Shown one piece after another: positions 42,199-51,714 of a stretch of DNA of 64,000 nt. Origin of the DNA: Verrucomicrobia bacterium Tous-C9LFEB (GTDB taxonomy: Bacteria > Verrucomicrobiota > Verrucomicrobiia > Methylacidiphilales > UBA1321); NCBI GenBank assembly GCA_002304345.1, contig NEUU01000017.1, positions 22,642-86,641 on the forward strand, given 5' to 3'. A program made the position numbers and the translations under genes. Under the pieces are notes generated by a model that saw only the letters and a list, made by a program, of their open reading frames with translations, ran no database searches and had not been told where the DNA came from. Position 1 is the first letter of the stretch. Every line of letters starts with the position of its first letter.

Positions 42199-43790
42199 GG
42201 GGTAGGTTCTTCGGGGTTAGGGGTGTCGGTCGGATTCGGTTTTGTCGCGGGAGTCGTCTCCGGATCGGGCGGCGGATTCTGCGCGAGCATTTGAGTGATG
42301 TTGCTGTTACGGAAAATCTGGAAGTCAACGGGCGTGAGTTTTCGCGCCGCCATTTCCTCCTTGATCCAGACGGTCAGATCCATCTCCTTGCTCAGCTCTT
42401 CGCGGGCGTCCTGACCGGCCATTTGAAAAACGCGCTCGGTCGAAAGGAGCATGGAAGCCCACTTCTTGAGAATGACCTGACCGTCGCGGCCAAAGTCGAC
42501 CGTGATGCGCTCGGGTGTCACCCAGTTGTGCAGCCACCACGAGGGATCGCTGCAGCGGGGGAGGCGACCGGCCTTCATCTCCTTAGCACAATGGTAGACC
42601 CAGTCGCGGGCGAGCCACGTGTCCACGAGATCTTGTTGCTCGGTCTGGACGTAGGTTTGCGCGTCCGCCATGACGAAGCGGGTGTTGGCTCCGCCGAGTT
42701 TGTAGATATTCCACAGGAGGTCTGAGCTGATGCCGGTTCCCCACGAAATGTCACGGATCAGGTAATCGATAAACTCCATCGTGTTCGGGTGGGGACGGGT
42801 ATCGAGAAGCGTCTTGATCTCGCGACCCACGGGCAGCTCCATGATCTCGCCGCCTGAACCAACCTGAAAAATCTTCTGGGCGGTGACGTCATTCGACGGG
42901 ACGGGAAGCCCGGCTTGCTTCGCTTGCTTGATCGCCTGCAGCATGCTCCCGCCGCTGGTGTTGGCGGCGGCTTGTGAGGCGATATAATAACCGACTTGCG
43001 CGGCGGTCTTGATCCCTTGCGTTGTGGCCGTTCCGATCTCGGTGATGTCGACCATCTTGTTGACCGCGTGGGCGAGAATGGAAATGCTGCGGAGTTGACC
43101 GGGCGAATCGTAACGCACCAACCAGCACATCGATTCAGCGGGGATGTCGGTGGACTTCTCGCCGTTCGCGTCCATCAGGCGATAGGCGCTGATGCGATTC
43201 AGGGAGTCGGTCTTGAGTCCATCAATCCAGCCGTCGTTATTCGCGTTCGAAGGATTGCCCACCTGAATGCCCGAATAAAAACCGCGCAGGGCTCCCCCGG
43301 ATTGTGAGGAGGAAAGAACCACGGCGGCATCGCCGTCACGCAGACGGGTCTTGACCATGAGCCGTTGTGCCTGGACTCCAGTCAGGCGGGCGGAGACGTC
43401 ATAGGTCGAAGCGGAATGGGAACGGCTCCAGTAGCTGTCTTGCGCGAGCTGATTCCACTTCTTGTCTTTCGTTGTGGCTTGCGGGGAGAGGCCGGTGCCG
43501 ACGATGAGATTGGCGAGACCTTCGATGATGCGCTTCGGGAATCCGGTGTTGGCACAAAGAAAGTGGACGCGGCGGGCAATCTCCAGCCGGGAATAGGTAT
43601 CGATCTCGCGGCGGGGATCGAGCGTGGGCCAGTAGATGTAGCCGCGATTCGTGGAAAAATTCGCGCCTTGATATCCGGAGCCGCCCCAGCTCATCGCCTT
43701 TGCAGACGTCTGCAAAGGCGTATCGGTGGAAACTTTTGGAGATCGGGAGGACCGTCGCGAAGCGCGGGATGCGGTGGCTTTGGATTTCAT
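42195..43790 (-). CDS. Phage portal protein (lambda gpB-like)
   Basis: 531 residues. Portal signatures: YSRLEIARRVHFLCANTGFP, GVQAQRLMVKTRLRDGDAAV, EIMELPVGREIKTLLDTRPH and ISWGTGISSDLLWNIYKLGG. The C-terminus is proline/threonine-rich. It lies next to the terminase and protease genes in the order found in lambda-like head modules. Confidence 0.87.
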   Translation of the reverse strand: MKSKATASRASRRSSRSPKVSTDTPLQTSAKAMSWGGSGYQGANFSTNRGYIYWPTLDPRREIDTYSRLEIARRVHFLCANTGFPKRIIEGLANLIVGTGLSPQATTKDKKWNQLAQDSYWSRSHSASTYDVSARLTGVQAQRLMVKTRLRDGDAAVVLSSSQSGGALRGFYSGIQVGNPSNANNDGWIDGLKTDSLNRISAYRLMDANGEKSTDIPAESMCWLVRYDSPGQLRSISILAHAVNKMVDITEIGTATTQGIKTAAQVGYYIASQAAANTSGGSMLQAIKQAKQAGLPVPSNDVTAQKIFQVGSGGEIMELPVGREIKTLLDTRPHPNTMEFIDYLIRDISWGTGISSDLLWNIYKLGGANTRFVMADAQTYVQTEQQDLVDTWLARDWVYHCAKEMKAGRLPRCSDPSWWLHNWVTPERITVDFGRDGQVILKKWASMLLSTERVFQMAGQDAREELSKEMDLTVWIKEEMAARKLTPVDFQIFRNSNITQMLAQNPPPDPETTPATKPNPTDTPNPEEPTP

Positions 43791-44086
43791 GTCTCCACCA
43801 TCCGGTAGCTAAAGTCGGAAGTGGCCACGCGCTGGGTCAACGGCGGCGGGATGGTCGGGTCCAGCGAGCGAATGAGTTGCTGAATCGCGGCGAGATAATC
43901 GGTCTGCGGAAAGGTGATCTGACCGAGTGCATTCCCTCCTTCAAAACCAGAGCCGGTGATGGTGACTTGCTGGAAGGCCACGAGGGCGGTGGCGTCGTGA
44001 AGCGTTCGCAACGCTTCGAGAGTAGTCCCCTTGATTTGGTGATACTCGATCACCATGGCTATGTTATCTTCGCGAGATGCAGGCAT
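43787..44086 (-). CDS. Small phage head-joining protein, gpW position
   Basis: 99 residues, with ALRTLHDATALVAFQQVTIT and a helix before the end. It lies between terminase and portal, as lambda gpW does, and overlaps the portal by 4 nt; sequence similarity to gpW is not evident. An inner ATG at 44056 is possible. Confidence 0.5.
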   Translation of the reverse strand: MPASREDNIAMVIEYHQIKGTTLEALRTLHDATALVAFQQVTITGSGFEGGNALGQITFPQTDYLAAIQQLIRSLDPTIPPPLTQRVATSDFSYRMVET

Positions 44087-44117
44087 GTTGCCTGCGCGTC
44101 AATGTCAAACCTCCTTT

Positions 44118-44288
44118 TCAGAGGAGCGGGTTTTGATCTGTCGGAGTACTCTCGGGAGCGGTCGCTGATATTTCTTTAGGAGCGGGATCGTCGCGAATGA
44201 GGACAGCCACGCCGTCCTTGCAAAAGCGAAGATGACCAAGCCGTTTAGCTTCGGCAATAAGGAGATCCCAAGCGTTGTTTTCTTTCAT
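44118..44288 (-). CDS. Small phage protein of unknown function
   Basis: 56 residues found by direct translation: MKENNAWDLLIAEAKRLGHL at the start, then a proline/threonine-rich end. It fits the gap between terminase and the gpW-position gene. No Shine-Dalgarno sequence is evident. Confidence 0.45.
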   Translation of the reverse strand: MKENNAWDLLIAEAKRLGHLRFCKDGVAVLIRDDPAPKEISATAPESTPTDQNPLL

Positions 44289-44300
44289 AGGTAGGAGGGG

Positions 44301-46082
44301 TTAGTCTTGATAAGCCGCGCCGAGGATGTGCCAGAGCACAAGCTGCATTTTCACCGCGTCGCCGAAGTCGTTCTTATCTCCGGTCTTTTTCCAGATCTCT
44401 TTCGTGTATCCCCATTTGTTTTTTTCCTTCACCAACTTCTCCGCGATGAGTTCATCGACCAGGTCTTGATCGATGTTGGCCGGGAGCCAGAGGCGCGGGA
44501 CGCGGCACTTACCGTCGAGAATGTCCTGAAACTTGGCGATGCGGGAGAGATAGAGCTGCTTCTTGAAATCGTCATCGTCGTAGTGGTAGATCGTGAGCTT
44601 GCAGTCCTTGTGATCGGCGGGGGATTCGTGGACGGTCGACCTAACTTGAATGCCGCCGCGACCTTTCGAGGCGTACCATCGGCCCTCACTGCGCACGACG
44701 AAATCGCGGACGATGGTTTGTGCGAAGCCTTCATCGATCAAGCCAATCGTCGCGGTCGGTCGAAGCGTGGAGCCGAGGCACTCGACCGGGACATCCATCT
44801 CTTCGAGAAGTTCATCCTCCACGAGCGTATAGCCATAGTCGATGATCGCGCATTCGCCGGTTGCTTTCCATCCGGCTTTTGTCCACTTCAGCACGTCGCC
44901 TTGTTTGTCGGACGTCATGGTGATGAGCACGGGTTCGAACGGACATTGGCCGCGCTTGTAGGCACCGCGGAGCTTGACCACGTCCGCCTCTTTGACCTCA
45001 GCGGTTTGTTGTTTCGACGGCAATCCGAGTCGACCGTTGAAGAAATTCTGGAGCTTGACGATGGAAGTTTGCGCGTTGATCCATTCCATCGCGAGCATTC
45101 CCCATGTGGCGTTCGCGAACGGGGAATAGAGATCGGAGATGTGGCAACTGATCCGACCGGGGAACGGCTTCGGATTCGTTTGCCGCCACTCGCCCGCTTG
45201 CAGCATTTCGTTTTTGTGAGATTCGAGGATCGGCTTTTTGCACGCTTCGCATTCGTAATAGGTCTCGACCTTGACGCGTTCGAGATCGTACTCACCCAGC
45301 ATGTCGATGCAGTGGCCGAACTTGACGCGATGCCAGACGAGCTCCTGCATGGCCTGACAGTGGGGGCAGGGAACAAAAAATTTGTGCTGGGTTCCAGTGA
45401 GGTATTCTCGGTAGGTAACGTCCTCCTCTTTCTTCGGGGTGGAGAGGGCGATGAGCTTCCCATCGGGGATGGTCTTGAAGCGCTGGCGGGCCAGATCGAT
45501 GGTCTCCGCTTCGCCGTCCGGAGCGACGGGATGCTTGTCGAGTTCGTCGAGGATGATCATGCCAACGGGTTTGTTGGCGAACGCGCCAGCCGAGTGGGCG
45601 CCAATCATGTAAAGCACCATGCCGCGCAGGAACATCGTGAGGTTGCCAAAGTCGTCGGCATTCTCACCGATGGCCTGAGCCGTCTCGGGGCATTTTTCGA
45701 GCGAGGGCTGGAGCCTGGTCTTGGAGATTTTTCGCGCTTCGTCGAGGGCGTTGATGGCGTAGAGAATATTCGTGGGTTTGTTGGCCACGAGATAGCGGAT
45801 GATGTTGAGGATCGCCTCGGTGAAGCCACTCTGGGAGGACTTCATCACAATGAACTCGTTGTGGTAGGGGTCGGTGGCGAATTCCTGAATGAACCGCGTG
45901 TACGGATTGATGCTGGAGTCGTACTGGCCGGGGAAGGCGGGCGAGGCGAGCGGATCGAGGTTGATCCACTTCTCCGCCCAGCGCCAGACGTTGAGGGTAG
46001 GCCGGGGGCGATAGGCCGCGATGATGCAGCCGACGACGAACGCCCGGACGGTACTACTCAGGGATGGGCGCGGTGAACTCAT
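44301..46082 (-). CDS. Terminase large subunit, gpA family
   Basis: DNA packaging ATPase and nuclease, 593 residues from ATG 46082. The ATPase shows a Walker A-like segment KSSQSGFTEA and Walker B GMIILDELDKHP. CPHC and CEAC pairs near residues 240-290 suggest the zinc element found in gpA-type terminases. The nuclease end has RIAKFQDILDGKCRVPRL. ATG 46121 is an alternative start that overlaps the small subunit by 68 nt. Confidence 0.88.
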   Translation of the reverse strand: MSSPRPSLSSTVRAFVVGCIIAAYRPRPTLNVWRWAEKWINLDPLASPAFPGQYDSSINPYTRFIQEFATDPYHNEFIVMKSSQSGFTEAILNIIRYLVANKPTNILYAINALDEARKISKTRLQPSLEKCPETAQAIGENADDFGNLTMFLRGMVLYMIGAHSAGAFANKPVGMIILDELDKHPVAPDGEAETIDLARQRFKTIPDGKLIALSTPKKEEDVTYREYLTGTQHKFFVPCPHCQAMQELVWHRVKFGHCIDMLGEYDLERVKVETYYECEACKKPILESHKNEMLQAGEWRQTNPKPFPGRISCHISDLYSPFANATWGMLAMEWINAQTSIVKLQNFFNGRLGLPSKQQTAEVKEADVVKLRGAYKRGQCPFEPVLITMTSDKQGDVLKWTKAGWKATGECAIIDYGYTLVEDELLEEMDVPVECLGSTLRPTATIGLIDEGFAQTIVRDFVVRSEGRWYASKGRGGIQVRSTVHESPADHKDCKLTIYHYDDDDFKKQLYLSRIAKFQDILDGKCRVPRLWLPANIDQDLVDELIAEKLVKEKNKWGYTKEIWKKTGDKNDFGDAVKMQLVLWHILGAAYQD

Positions 46083-47061
46083 TGGTGCGGAGCGCGGCGA
46101 AGACGCGGTCGACTTCCTCATTCCAGATCGCGTCGGCTTCGGTCGGAGTGAGGTTTTGAATTTTGGGGAGGACGCGGCGGATCATGGCGCGAAAGCTTTG
46201 GGCAATCGTGGTGTGAATTTCGGCGAGAACTTTTTGCAATTCCGACTTGGAGACGAGATCGCCGGAAGCTTGCAGGATATCGGGGGAGGCTTTTTCCGTG
46301 GCCCGAAGTTGATCGGCGATGTCGGTCCAGATGCGCTGCTTGTTTTTAATCTCGCCGTCATTCGGTTCTGCGGCGGAGAGGACGAGCTGCCATGCGTTGT
46401 AGGCTTTGCGCTCGGCATCACGCAGACGGGCGAGAGATCCCTGTAACCCCAGCTCTCCAGATTCTTCAACCGAAACGGGCGGCGATGGAGGAAGCGGCGA
46501 ATCGATGGGAACTGGGACGGCCACAGGCGACAATGGAGCGGGAGATTCGGCGGCTTTGGCGGCGCGGGCTGCTTCGATAATTTTATCGGGTACACGCCAC
46601 GTCATGTACTTCCCCCACCAACTGGGCATAGCAGAGGGATCGTCGAGCGGGGGGAGTTCAGGCGGGTTCGCTTCGCGCCCGGTCTGAATCCAGCGCTTGA
46701 TGGTGCGCTTTTCAAAACCGTAGATGATCGCGTATTCCGAGTGCTTGCGGAGGTAATTGTTCTCGGACCGGAGAGGATTCGGAATTGGCTCGGCGCGTTG
46801 ATGCGCCTGGATAATCTGCTCAGGCAGGATGTCGGTGATCTCCGAGATTTCGGACGATGTGAGCCGTCCGCCCTGTGACCACTTGCGAATGAGCGCGGCT
46901 TGCCGGGACTTCTGGAGATCGTCTTGCGTCCGGGCGAATTCCTCCATCTCGGTACGCTCGTCTTTTGAGAGCGTCTTCCCCGCCGCGATCTTGGACATCA
47001 CGTTGCGGAGATTGGCCGTGAGAACTTTGGTGGCGAGTTCAGGTGTTACGGAATTATCCAT
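46054..47061 (-). CDS. Terminase small subunit-like protein
   Basis: 335 residues; N-terminal helical part (GKTLSKDERTEMEEFARTQD) and an HTH-like segment (SEYAIIYGFEKRTIKRWIQT) that could recognise the packaging site. A proline-rich linker separates a helical C-terminal domain. The gene is immediately upstream of the large subunit. Its length is unusually large for a small subunit, so the name rests on position and the HTH. Confidence 0.6.
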   Translation of the reverse strand: MDNSVTPELATKVLTANLRNVMSKIAAGKTLSKDERTEMEEFARTQDDLQKSRQAALIRKWSQGGRLTSSEISEITDILPEQIIQAHQRAEPIPNPLRSENNYLRKHSEYAIIYGFEKRTIKRWIQTGREANPPELPPLDDPSAMPSWWGKYMTWRVPDKIIEAARAAKAAESPAPLSPVAVPVPIDSPLPPSPPVSVEESGELGLQGSLARLRDAERKAYNAWQLVLSAAEPNDGEIKNKQRIWTDIADQLRATEKASPDILQASGDLVSKSELQKVLAEIHTTIAQSFRAMIRRVLPKIQNLTPTEADAIWNEEVDRVFAALRTNEFTAPIPE

Positions 47062-48404
47062 GTCACGTCCTTTTCCACCGCGAGACCGCGATCCGACAGT
47101 CGCTGGAGAATCACCGCGCAGAATTTCGGATCAAGTTCAGTGGCGACGCATCGGCGTCCTGTTTCCTCAGCCGCGAGAAATGTGGTGCCGCTTCCTCCGA
47201 AAAGATCGAGTACGGTGTTGCCTCGCTGGGAGGAATTCCAGATCTGGCGGGCTACCAGCGGGAGGGGCTTTACGGTCGGGTGAAGAGCGTTCGCTTGCGG
47301 TCGCGGTTCGCGAATGATCGTGGTATCGCGATCATTGCGGAGATTGTTGACCAGACGGATAAGGCCGGCGCTATCGAGCTTCTGGAGATCCGGCTCATCA
47401 TCTATCACGGTTCTTTGCGCCCGGCCCGCTTGCCAGTAATGCGCCGCGCCGGGCTTCCATCCGTAGAGGATGGGTTCATGTTGCCACTGGTAATCTTGCC
47501 GTCCGAGGGTGAAACCGCTCTTTACCCAGATCAGACACTGAACGATGTTCCAACCCGCCGAGGCGGCACAAGCTCTGGCGAGTAACCCATAGCTGTCCGC
47601 GTGGGCGATATAGATCGCGCCGCCCGGCTTGGTAAATTCAAGGGCGCGGCTAAGGCTGGCGTGAAGTAGCTTTTCGTAATCGGCAGCGGATAGTTTGTCG
47701 TTGATCAGTTTCTCCGGGCGGGAAGATGAAACGTGGCCCATGGCCGTGCGGTGCCGTTGGAGATCCGCGTAGTCGACGTTATAGGGTGGGTCGGTCCAGA
47801 CCATGTCGGCATGTATTCCGGACGGAAGAATGCGGCTCCAGTTTTCAGCGAGCGTGCAGTCACCGCAAAGTAGACGGTGCGCTCCAATGTGGTAGACGTC
47901 GCCCAGCTGGACGTTCCACTTCTTCTGGAGTTCCTCAGATTGCGAGATCAGGGCGGAGGCATGCTCACTGTCGTCTTCGAAGGTTGGGCCTTCGAGTTGC
48001 TCAGCAAGGTGTTTTTCATCCCAGCCCGCGAGCGCAACATCGAGACCTGAATCGGAAATTTGTTTAGCGAGGTCAGTCAGTATCGCATCGTCAAATTCTC
48101 CCAGTAGAGTGTTGGCCGCGACCAGCCGGGCAAGATGTGTTGGTTCATCGTAGTCGACAATGGAGACGTCCGCATGGGTGAAGCCATCGCCCAAAAGGAT
48201 CTTGTATCGCAGGTGACCTGAAACGAGTAGGCCATTGCGGCGGTTTACTACGAGAGGGTCAAAATAGTCGTGCTGCAAACTCCGCCGAAGCGTTTCCCAA
48301 GCAGGTGATCCAATGGGGGGATGCTTTCGGGGATTCTTCGGATGTGGTCGGATGTCAGCCAAGGGACGTCGCTCGACTGTAATTGCAGCTGTTTTATCGC
48401 TCAC
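47046..48404 (-). CDS. ParB-domain DNA methyltransferase (beta class)
   Basis: 452 residues. Residues 1-110 are a ParB-like domain (PHPKNPRKHPP, GLLVSGHLRYKIL). The methyltransferase follows, with TDPPYNVDY (DPPY 205-208) before LDLFGGSGTT (FGGSG 402-406), the order of beta-class N6-adenine or N4-cytosine enzymes. LHPTVKPL and LDPKFC are further conserved. No restriction endonuclease gene is adjacent, so it is probably a solitary phage methylase that protects phage DNA or marks packaging or replication sites. It overlaps the terminase small subunit gene by 16 nt. Confidence 0.88.
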   Translation of the reverse strand: MSDKTAAITVERRPLADIRPHPKNPRKHPPIGSPAWETLRRSLQHDYFDPLVVNRRNGLLVSGHLRYKILLGDGFTHADVSIVDYDEPTHLARLVAANTLLGEFDDAILTDLAKQISDSGLDVALAGWDEKHLAEQLEGPTFEDDSEHASALISQSEELQKKWNVQLGDVYHIGAHRLLCGDCTLAENWSRILPSGIHADMVWTDPPYNVDYADLQRHRTAMGHVSSSRPEKLINDKLSAADYEKLLHASLSRALEFTKPGGAIYIAHADSYGLLARACAASAGWNIVQCLIWVKSGFTLGRQDYQWQHEPILYGWKPGAAHYWQAGRAQRTVIDDEPDLQKLDSAGLIRLVNNLRNDRDTTIIREPRPQANALHPTVKPLPLVARQIWNSSQRGNTVLDLFGGSGTTFLAAEETGRRCVATELDPKFCAVILQRLSDRGLAVEKDVTWIIP

Positions 48405-48903
48405 TTACGGGCGTAGGTGTCAAAATGACAGAAACTTTTTTGGTATCGTGCATAGAAATATGCAGAGAGACGCCAAAACCGCAGGGCATTGGACAAAATA
48501 AAAGATTCCTTACCCTAGGGGAGGGGGTGGGGGCAGAAACTACCGGAAATCTTCCTTGAAAAGCATAGGTCGGGGTCAGAAAGCATAGGTAGACATAGAC
48601 CCCGCTGGCCGCTTAAGGACTCCCCTTTAATGCATTAACTAAAATGAAAATACCTATACAACCTATGCTTACCTCTGTCTCATAAGTCGCAAGTAGCTGC
48701 ACTCCAAAAAGAAATAGAAACACAGGTTGGCCATCTATCGTGTAGAGGTGAGCATAGGTACTCTCTCAATAAATATAATGAGGGGAGAGGGAGCGGGAGA
48801 AGCCCGGCCCCAGAAGTTAATGAGGCTCGGGCTATAGACAGAACAATGTCCGCCGCGAGGAATGAGGGCTTACCCGGCTTTCAGGTAGCCCTCGCGAACT
48901 TGA
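48405..48903. promoter_or_regulatory. 500-bp non-coding region with AGCATAGGT repeats
   Basis: No gene was found here. The motif AGCATAGGT occurs at 48562, 48582 and 48751 and inverted at 48661; the last two extend to AGGTRAGCATAGGT. A CGGGGTC / GACCCCG dyad (48571, 48598) encloses one copy. Two further hairpins lie at 48801-48833 and 48864-48892, after the AAA+ gene. It may contain the promoter of the packaging operon and regulator sites, or replication iterons. Confidence 0.6.
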
Positions 48904-50625
48904 TTAGCCACCGATGGTGACCGCGTACCGGCGCTGGCGGTTCTTGCCGCGCACACCGAAACGAACACGGGTGAGTACCGACTCCTCACCGTTCTTGACC
49001 TTAACCATGAACACGCGACCGCCAAATTTACCACCGAGGAGTTTGCCGAAGACAGAGCGGGCCTTTGACGTCATTTCGAACCACACCTCCCCACTCTCCT
49101 TATCCTTTTGTTCGCGGCCATCCATGATGTACTCAAACGCGTTGATCGACCGAGCGCAGTCAACGATCTCGCTGAACTCAAATTCACCGTGGTTTGTCCC
49201 CTTCTCGATGTTGGCGGATGCGAGGGCCGCGACCAGGGCATTCATATCCGCGATCTCAGGATCGCCCGCTTCTTCCTGCGACGGTTGCTCCAGTGCGTCG
49301 CCAAAGCCCGCGTGGTAGACGATACCGCCGAAGATGAATGACCACGGCTCATAGCCGCGCTGCACGCGTGGTGGGGCAGGACGGCGCTTTTGATCCCATG
49401 ACTTCACCATCGCCCAGAGTGCCGACAGAATCTGCTTACGCACGTCAGGACGGGCGAGATACTCATCATCGATCACCTTCTTAATCTCACGATCTTGCAC
49501 GTTGGCTTCTTCAACGTAGAGGTTCGCCCGGAGCGAGCGCCGGGCGATATCCGGACTGGTATCGAGATTGTTACCTGCGAGGAATACCGTCGACACCTTT
49601 GGCGCGGTAAACTTCTTTTGTGAATTCATCAGACGGCCAGTCCAGATCGGGGCGGTCATGAAGGCGTTGAGCATCGGGTATTTTACGAACCCGTCCACCT
49701 CATCAAAGAAGATGACGGGGGAGGCGTTGAGTGCCTCGGTATCGAGTACCTTGCGGAATTCCTCTTTACTGTCCGGGATCACTTGGACGTTGCTCGATCC
49801 AATGACTGGGACGATGGCCACCTGACCCAATAGCGTCTTTCCTGATCCGACCGAGTTGGCCGTGTAGATGAAATTTAAGCGCCGGGCTGTGAGCGACTGA
49901 AGGCCAGCGCCGAAGACGGATAGCATTGCTGCGACCGATACTGCTTTCGACCGGCTTTGACCCACTGTATTGGCAGCACGATTCTCTTCGTTATCAGCCT
50001 TCCAATCGCCGAAGGGGAATTCCTTCAGCAAGTCATCAATGATCGCCTTTGCTTCCTCCAGCGTCATCTCCTCATTGTAGTCGATACCACTCTTTACTGT
50101 CAGCGTCTCCGATTCCTCATCGTACCCCTCGGGCAAAAGCTCGATGCGGCCATCCTTGCGCATCACAGGCAAGCGGACCTGATTGACCCGCTGAAGTCGT
50201 CGTTGTTGATACCGGAAAACATCCGAGGCCAGCGTAGACCGGGCGATATCCACACCCATCGTTTTTACGAGATACTTGTCTTTGCCGGACTCCTCATCCT
50301 TCCATTTTTTCACAAAGCAAACCATGTGATCTTCGACGTAGGACCGAAAGCGATAAGGGTCCATTTCCTCGACACGGCCCGTCTCGCGATTCACCGTCAC
50401 AGGGACGTCCTCTCTACGATAAATTCCGTTCGACGACAGCACAGCCCCTACGTCCTTTGCAAACTGACTCAGCAACGAGTTATCGCCGGGGAGGCGGACA
50501 TGGATCGGCGGAGGCGGCAGAGGTGGCGCGGGCGCACCCTGATCTTCTGGGGGAGCGGGGGGCAAATCAGTAACGACACCCTTGTCCCGCAATACTTTCT
50601 GAAGAGCGTCCGATTGCTCGCTCAT
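48904..50625 (-). CDS. Phage AAA+ / SF3-like ATPase (replicative helicase candidate)
   Basis: 573 residues. Walker A ANSVGSGKT (about 257-264), Walker B VIFFDEVDG (about 305-312), a sensor-like STVFLAGNNLDT and arginines in ARRSLRANLYVE. The N-terminal 50 residues are proline-rich. It resembles the helicase part of phage/plasmid primase-helicases. It lies at the extreme right of the prophage with no primase domain of its own; the primase-like gene is 30 kb away. Role in replication is inferred. Confidence 0.7.
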   Translation of the reverse strand: MSEQSDALQKVLRDKGVVTDLPPAPPEDQGAPAPPLPPPPIHVRLPGDNSLLSQFAKDVGAVLSSNGIYRREDVPVTVNRETGRVEEMDPYRFRSYVEDHMVCFVKKWKDEESGKDKYLVKTMGVDIARSTLASDVFRYQQRRLQRVNQVRLPVMRKDGRIELLPEGYDEESETLTVKSGIDYNEEMTLEEAKAIIDDLLKEFPFGDWKADNEENRAANTVGQSRSKAVSVAAMLSVFGAGLQSLTARRLNFIYTANSVGSGKTLLGQVAIVPVIGSSNVQVIPDSKEEFRKVLDTEALNASPVIFFDEVDGFVKYPMLNAFMTAPIWTGRLMNSQKKFTAPKVSTVFLAGNNLDTSPDIARRSLRANLYVEEANVQDREIKKVIDDEYLARPDVRKQILSALWAMVKSWDQKRRPAPPRVQRGYEPWSFIFGGIVYHAGFGDALEQPSQEEAGDPEIADMNALVAALASANIEKGTNHGEFEFSEIVDCARSINAFEYIMDGREQKDKESGEVWFEMTSKARSVFGKLLGGKFGGRVFMVKVKNGEESVLTRVRFGVRGKNRQRRYAVTIGG

Positions 50626-50647
50626 TCAGCCTCCAAGGGCTGAATTT

Positions 50648-50665
50648 GGTACGTTTTTTGGTACG
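50648..50665 (+). promoter_or_regulatory. Candidate integrase arm sites, right end
   Basis: GGTACG at 50648 and 50660, 12 bp apart, 26 bp inside the right attachment repeat. They mirror the GGTACG pair at the left end. Inference from position. Confidence 0.4.
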
Positions 50666-50690
50666 CTAAGCGTAAATCACTGTGGTTACA

Positions 50691-50767
<77 letters not shown>

Positions 50768-50800
50768 ATGGGTGCAAAAAGCTTTCGGAGAGAGCTTTTG

Positions 50801-50829
50801 AGCATGCCTTAAACGTCGTGCGGCGCAAG
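50801..50829 (-). promoter_or_regulatory. Candidate promoter of tRNA-Phe
   Basis: On the minus strand CTTGCG, 17 nt, then CATGCT, with the transcript expected to start a few bases downstream and a short leader with an AAAGCT/AAGCTTT dyad before the tRNA. The tRNA-Lys promoter has the same layout (TTGCC, 17 nt, CATAGT preceded by AGG). Confidence 0.5.
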
Positions 50830-50874
50830 ATTTTTTACGCGAAATCGTGCGGAAATTTTTCGATCACCAACTTT

Positions 50875-51681
50875 TCAGTTCGTGACGACGGCGGGAGCCG
50901 GAGGTTCGGGATTGCTCGGGGAGGTGGTCAGGTCAATGGGAGTGGGGAGTTGGACGAGCAAGGGAAGGGGGAGGGAGGCGTCGACTGGTGCGGCTTTTCG
51001 CTTGGCGTATTTGCGGTGATGTCGCGAGGCGAGTCCGGCTATAAGTCCACCGATAATGCCGATCCACGCACCGACAAACACATCACTTGTATGATGGCGT
51101 TCCAGATAAAGCCGGGACCAAACGACGCCAGCAGCGCCAACGGCAATGGGAATTCCCACGGGTGGAGCCGTAATCACCAAGGCCGTGGCGGTGGCCCAAG
51201 AGGTGGCGGAGTGGCCGGAAGGAAACGCTTGGTAATTATAGGAAACGCTCATGCCGTAGAGGCCGTCGGTGATATTGGCGCAGGGACGGGGACGACCGAG
51301 TGAGCAGCGAGTGATCACCGTAAAAGTTCCGGTGATGGTGGCGGCTAACAGGCAGGCAATCGCGGCGCGACGCCAATTGACCTTGCGGGCAAAAAAGCCA
51401 ATGGACCAAAGAACGGCGGCGATGGGGAGCGTGCCGGTCGGGTAATCCCCCCAGTAGCTGAACCAGCGCGCGATGCCTTCGAGGTAACGATTGCGGTGGG
51501 TGTTAATCCAGGCCAGCAATGTGCTGTCATGAAGAATCAGCAACCAGGTGATTGCGGCCAGCAAGGCCAAGGCGAGAAACGTGACGGGACGGCAGAAGAG
51601 TCGAAGGGTATCGGGAGCGCCACGAAGGCTGTGGAGAAAATCAAACCGGAGGTGTTGCAAGGCACGCGGTAGACGTCGCAT
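50875..51681 (-). CDS. PAP2-family phosphatase, membrane-bound
   Basis: 268 residues with five or six membrane helices. All three phosphatase motifs are present: the C1 basic motif ending SLGRPRP, C2 PSGHSATSW and C3 SRLYLERHHTSDVFVG. Substrates of the family include undecaprenyl pyrophosphate and phosphatidic acid. The C-terminus is a proline/alanine-rich tail predicted to be disordered. It lies just outside the prophage, after tRNA-Phe. Confidence 0.9.
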   Translation of the reverse strand: MRRLPRALQHLRFDFLHSLRGAPDTLRLFCRPVTFLALALLAAITWLLILHDSTLLAWINTHRNRYLEGIARWFSYWGDYPTGTLPIAAVLWSIGFFARKVNWRRAAIACLLAATITGTFTVITRCSLGRPRPCANITDGLYGMSVSYNYQAFPSGHSATSWATATALVITAPPVGIPIAVGAAGVVWSRLYLERHHTSDVFVGAWIGIIGGLIAGLASRHHRKYAKRKAAPVDASLPLPLLVQLPTPIDLTTSPSNPEPPAPAVVTN

Positions 51682-51714
51682 CGGCGCTTAAGATGGCTGA
51701 TAGAATCCGTCGGG

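Noticed and set aside
44307..46076. Open frame of 589 codons on the plus strand across the terminase gene
   Set aside because: Its composition mirrors the terminase codons read in antisense. The minus-strand frame has clear ATPase motifs.
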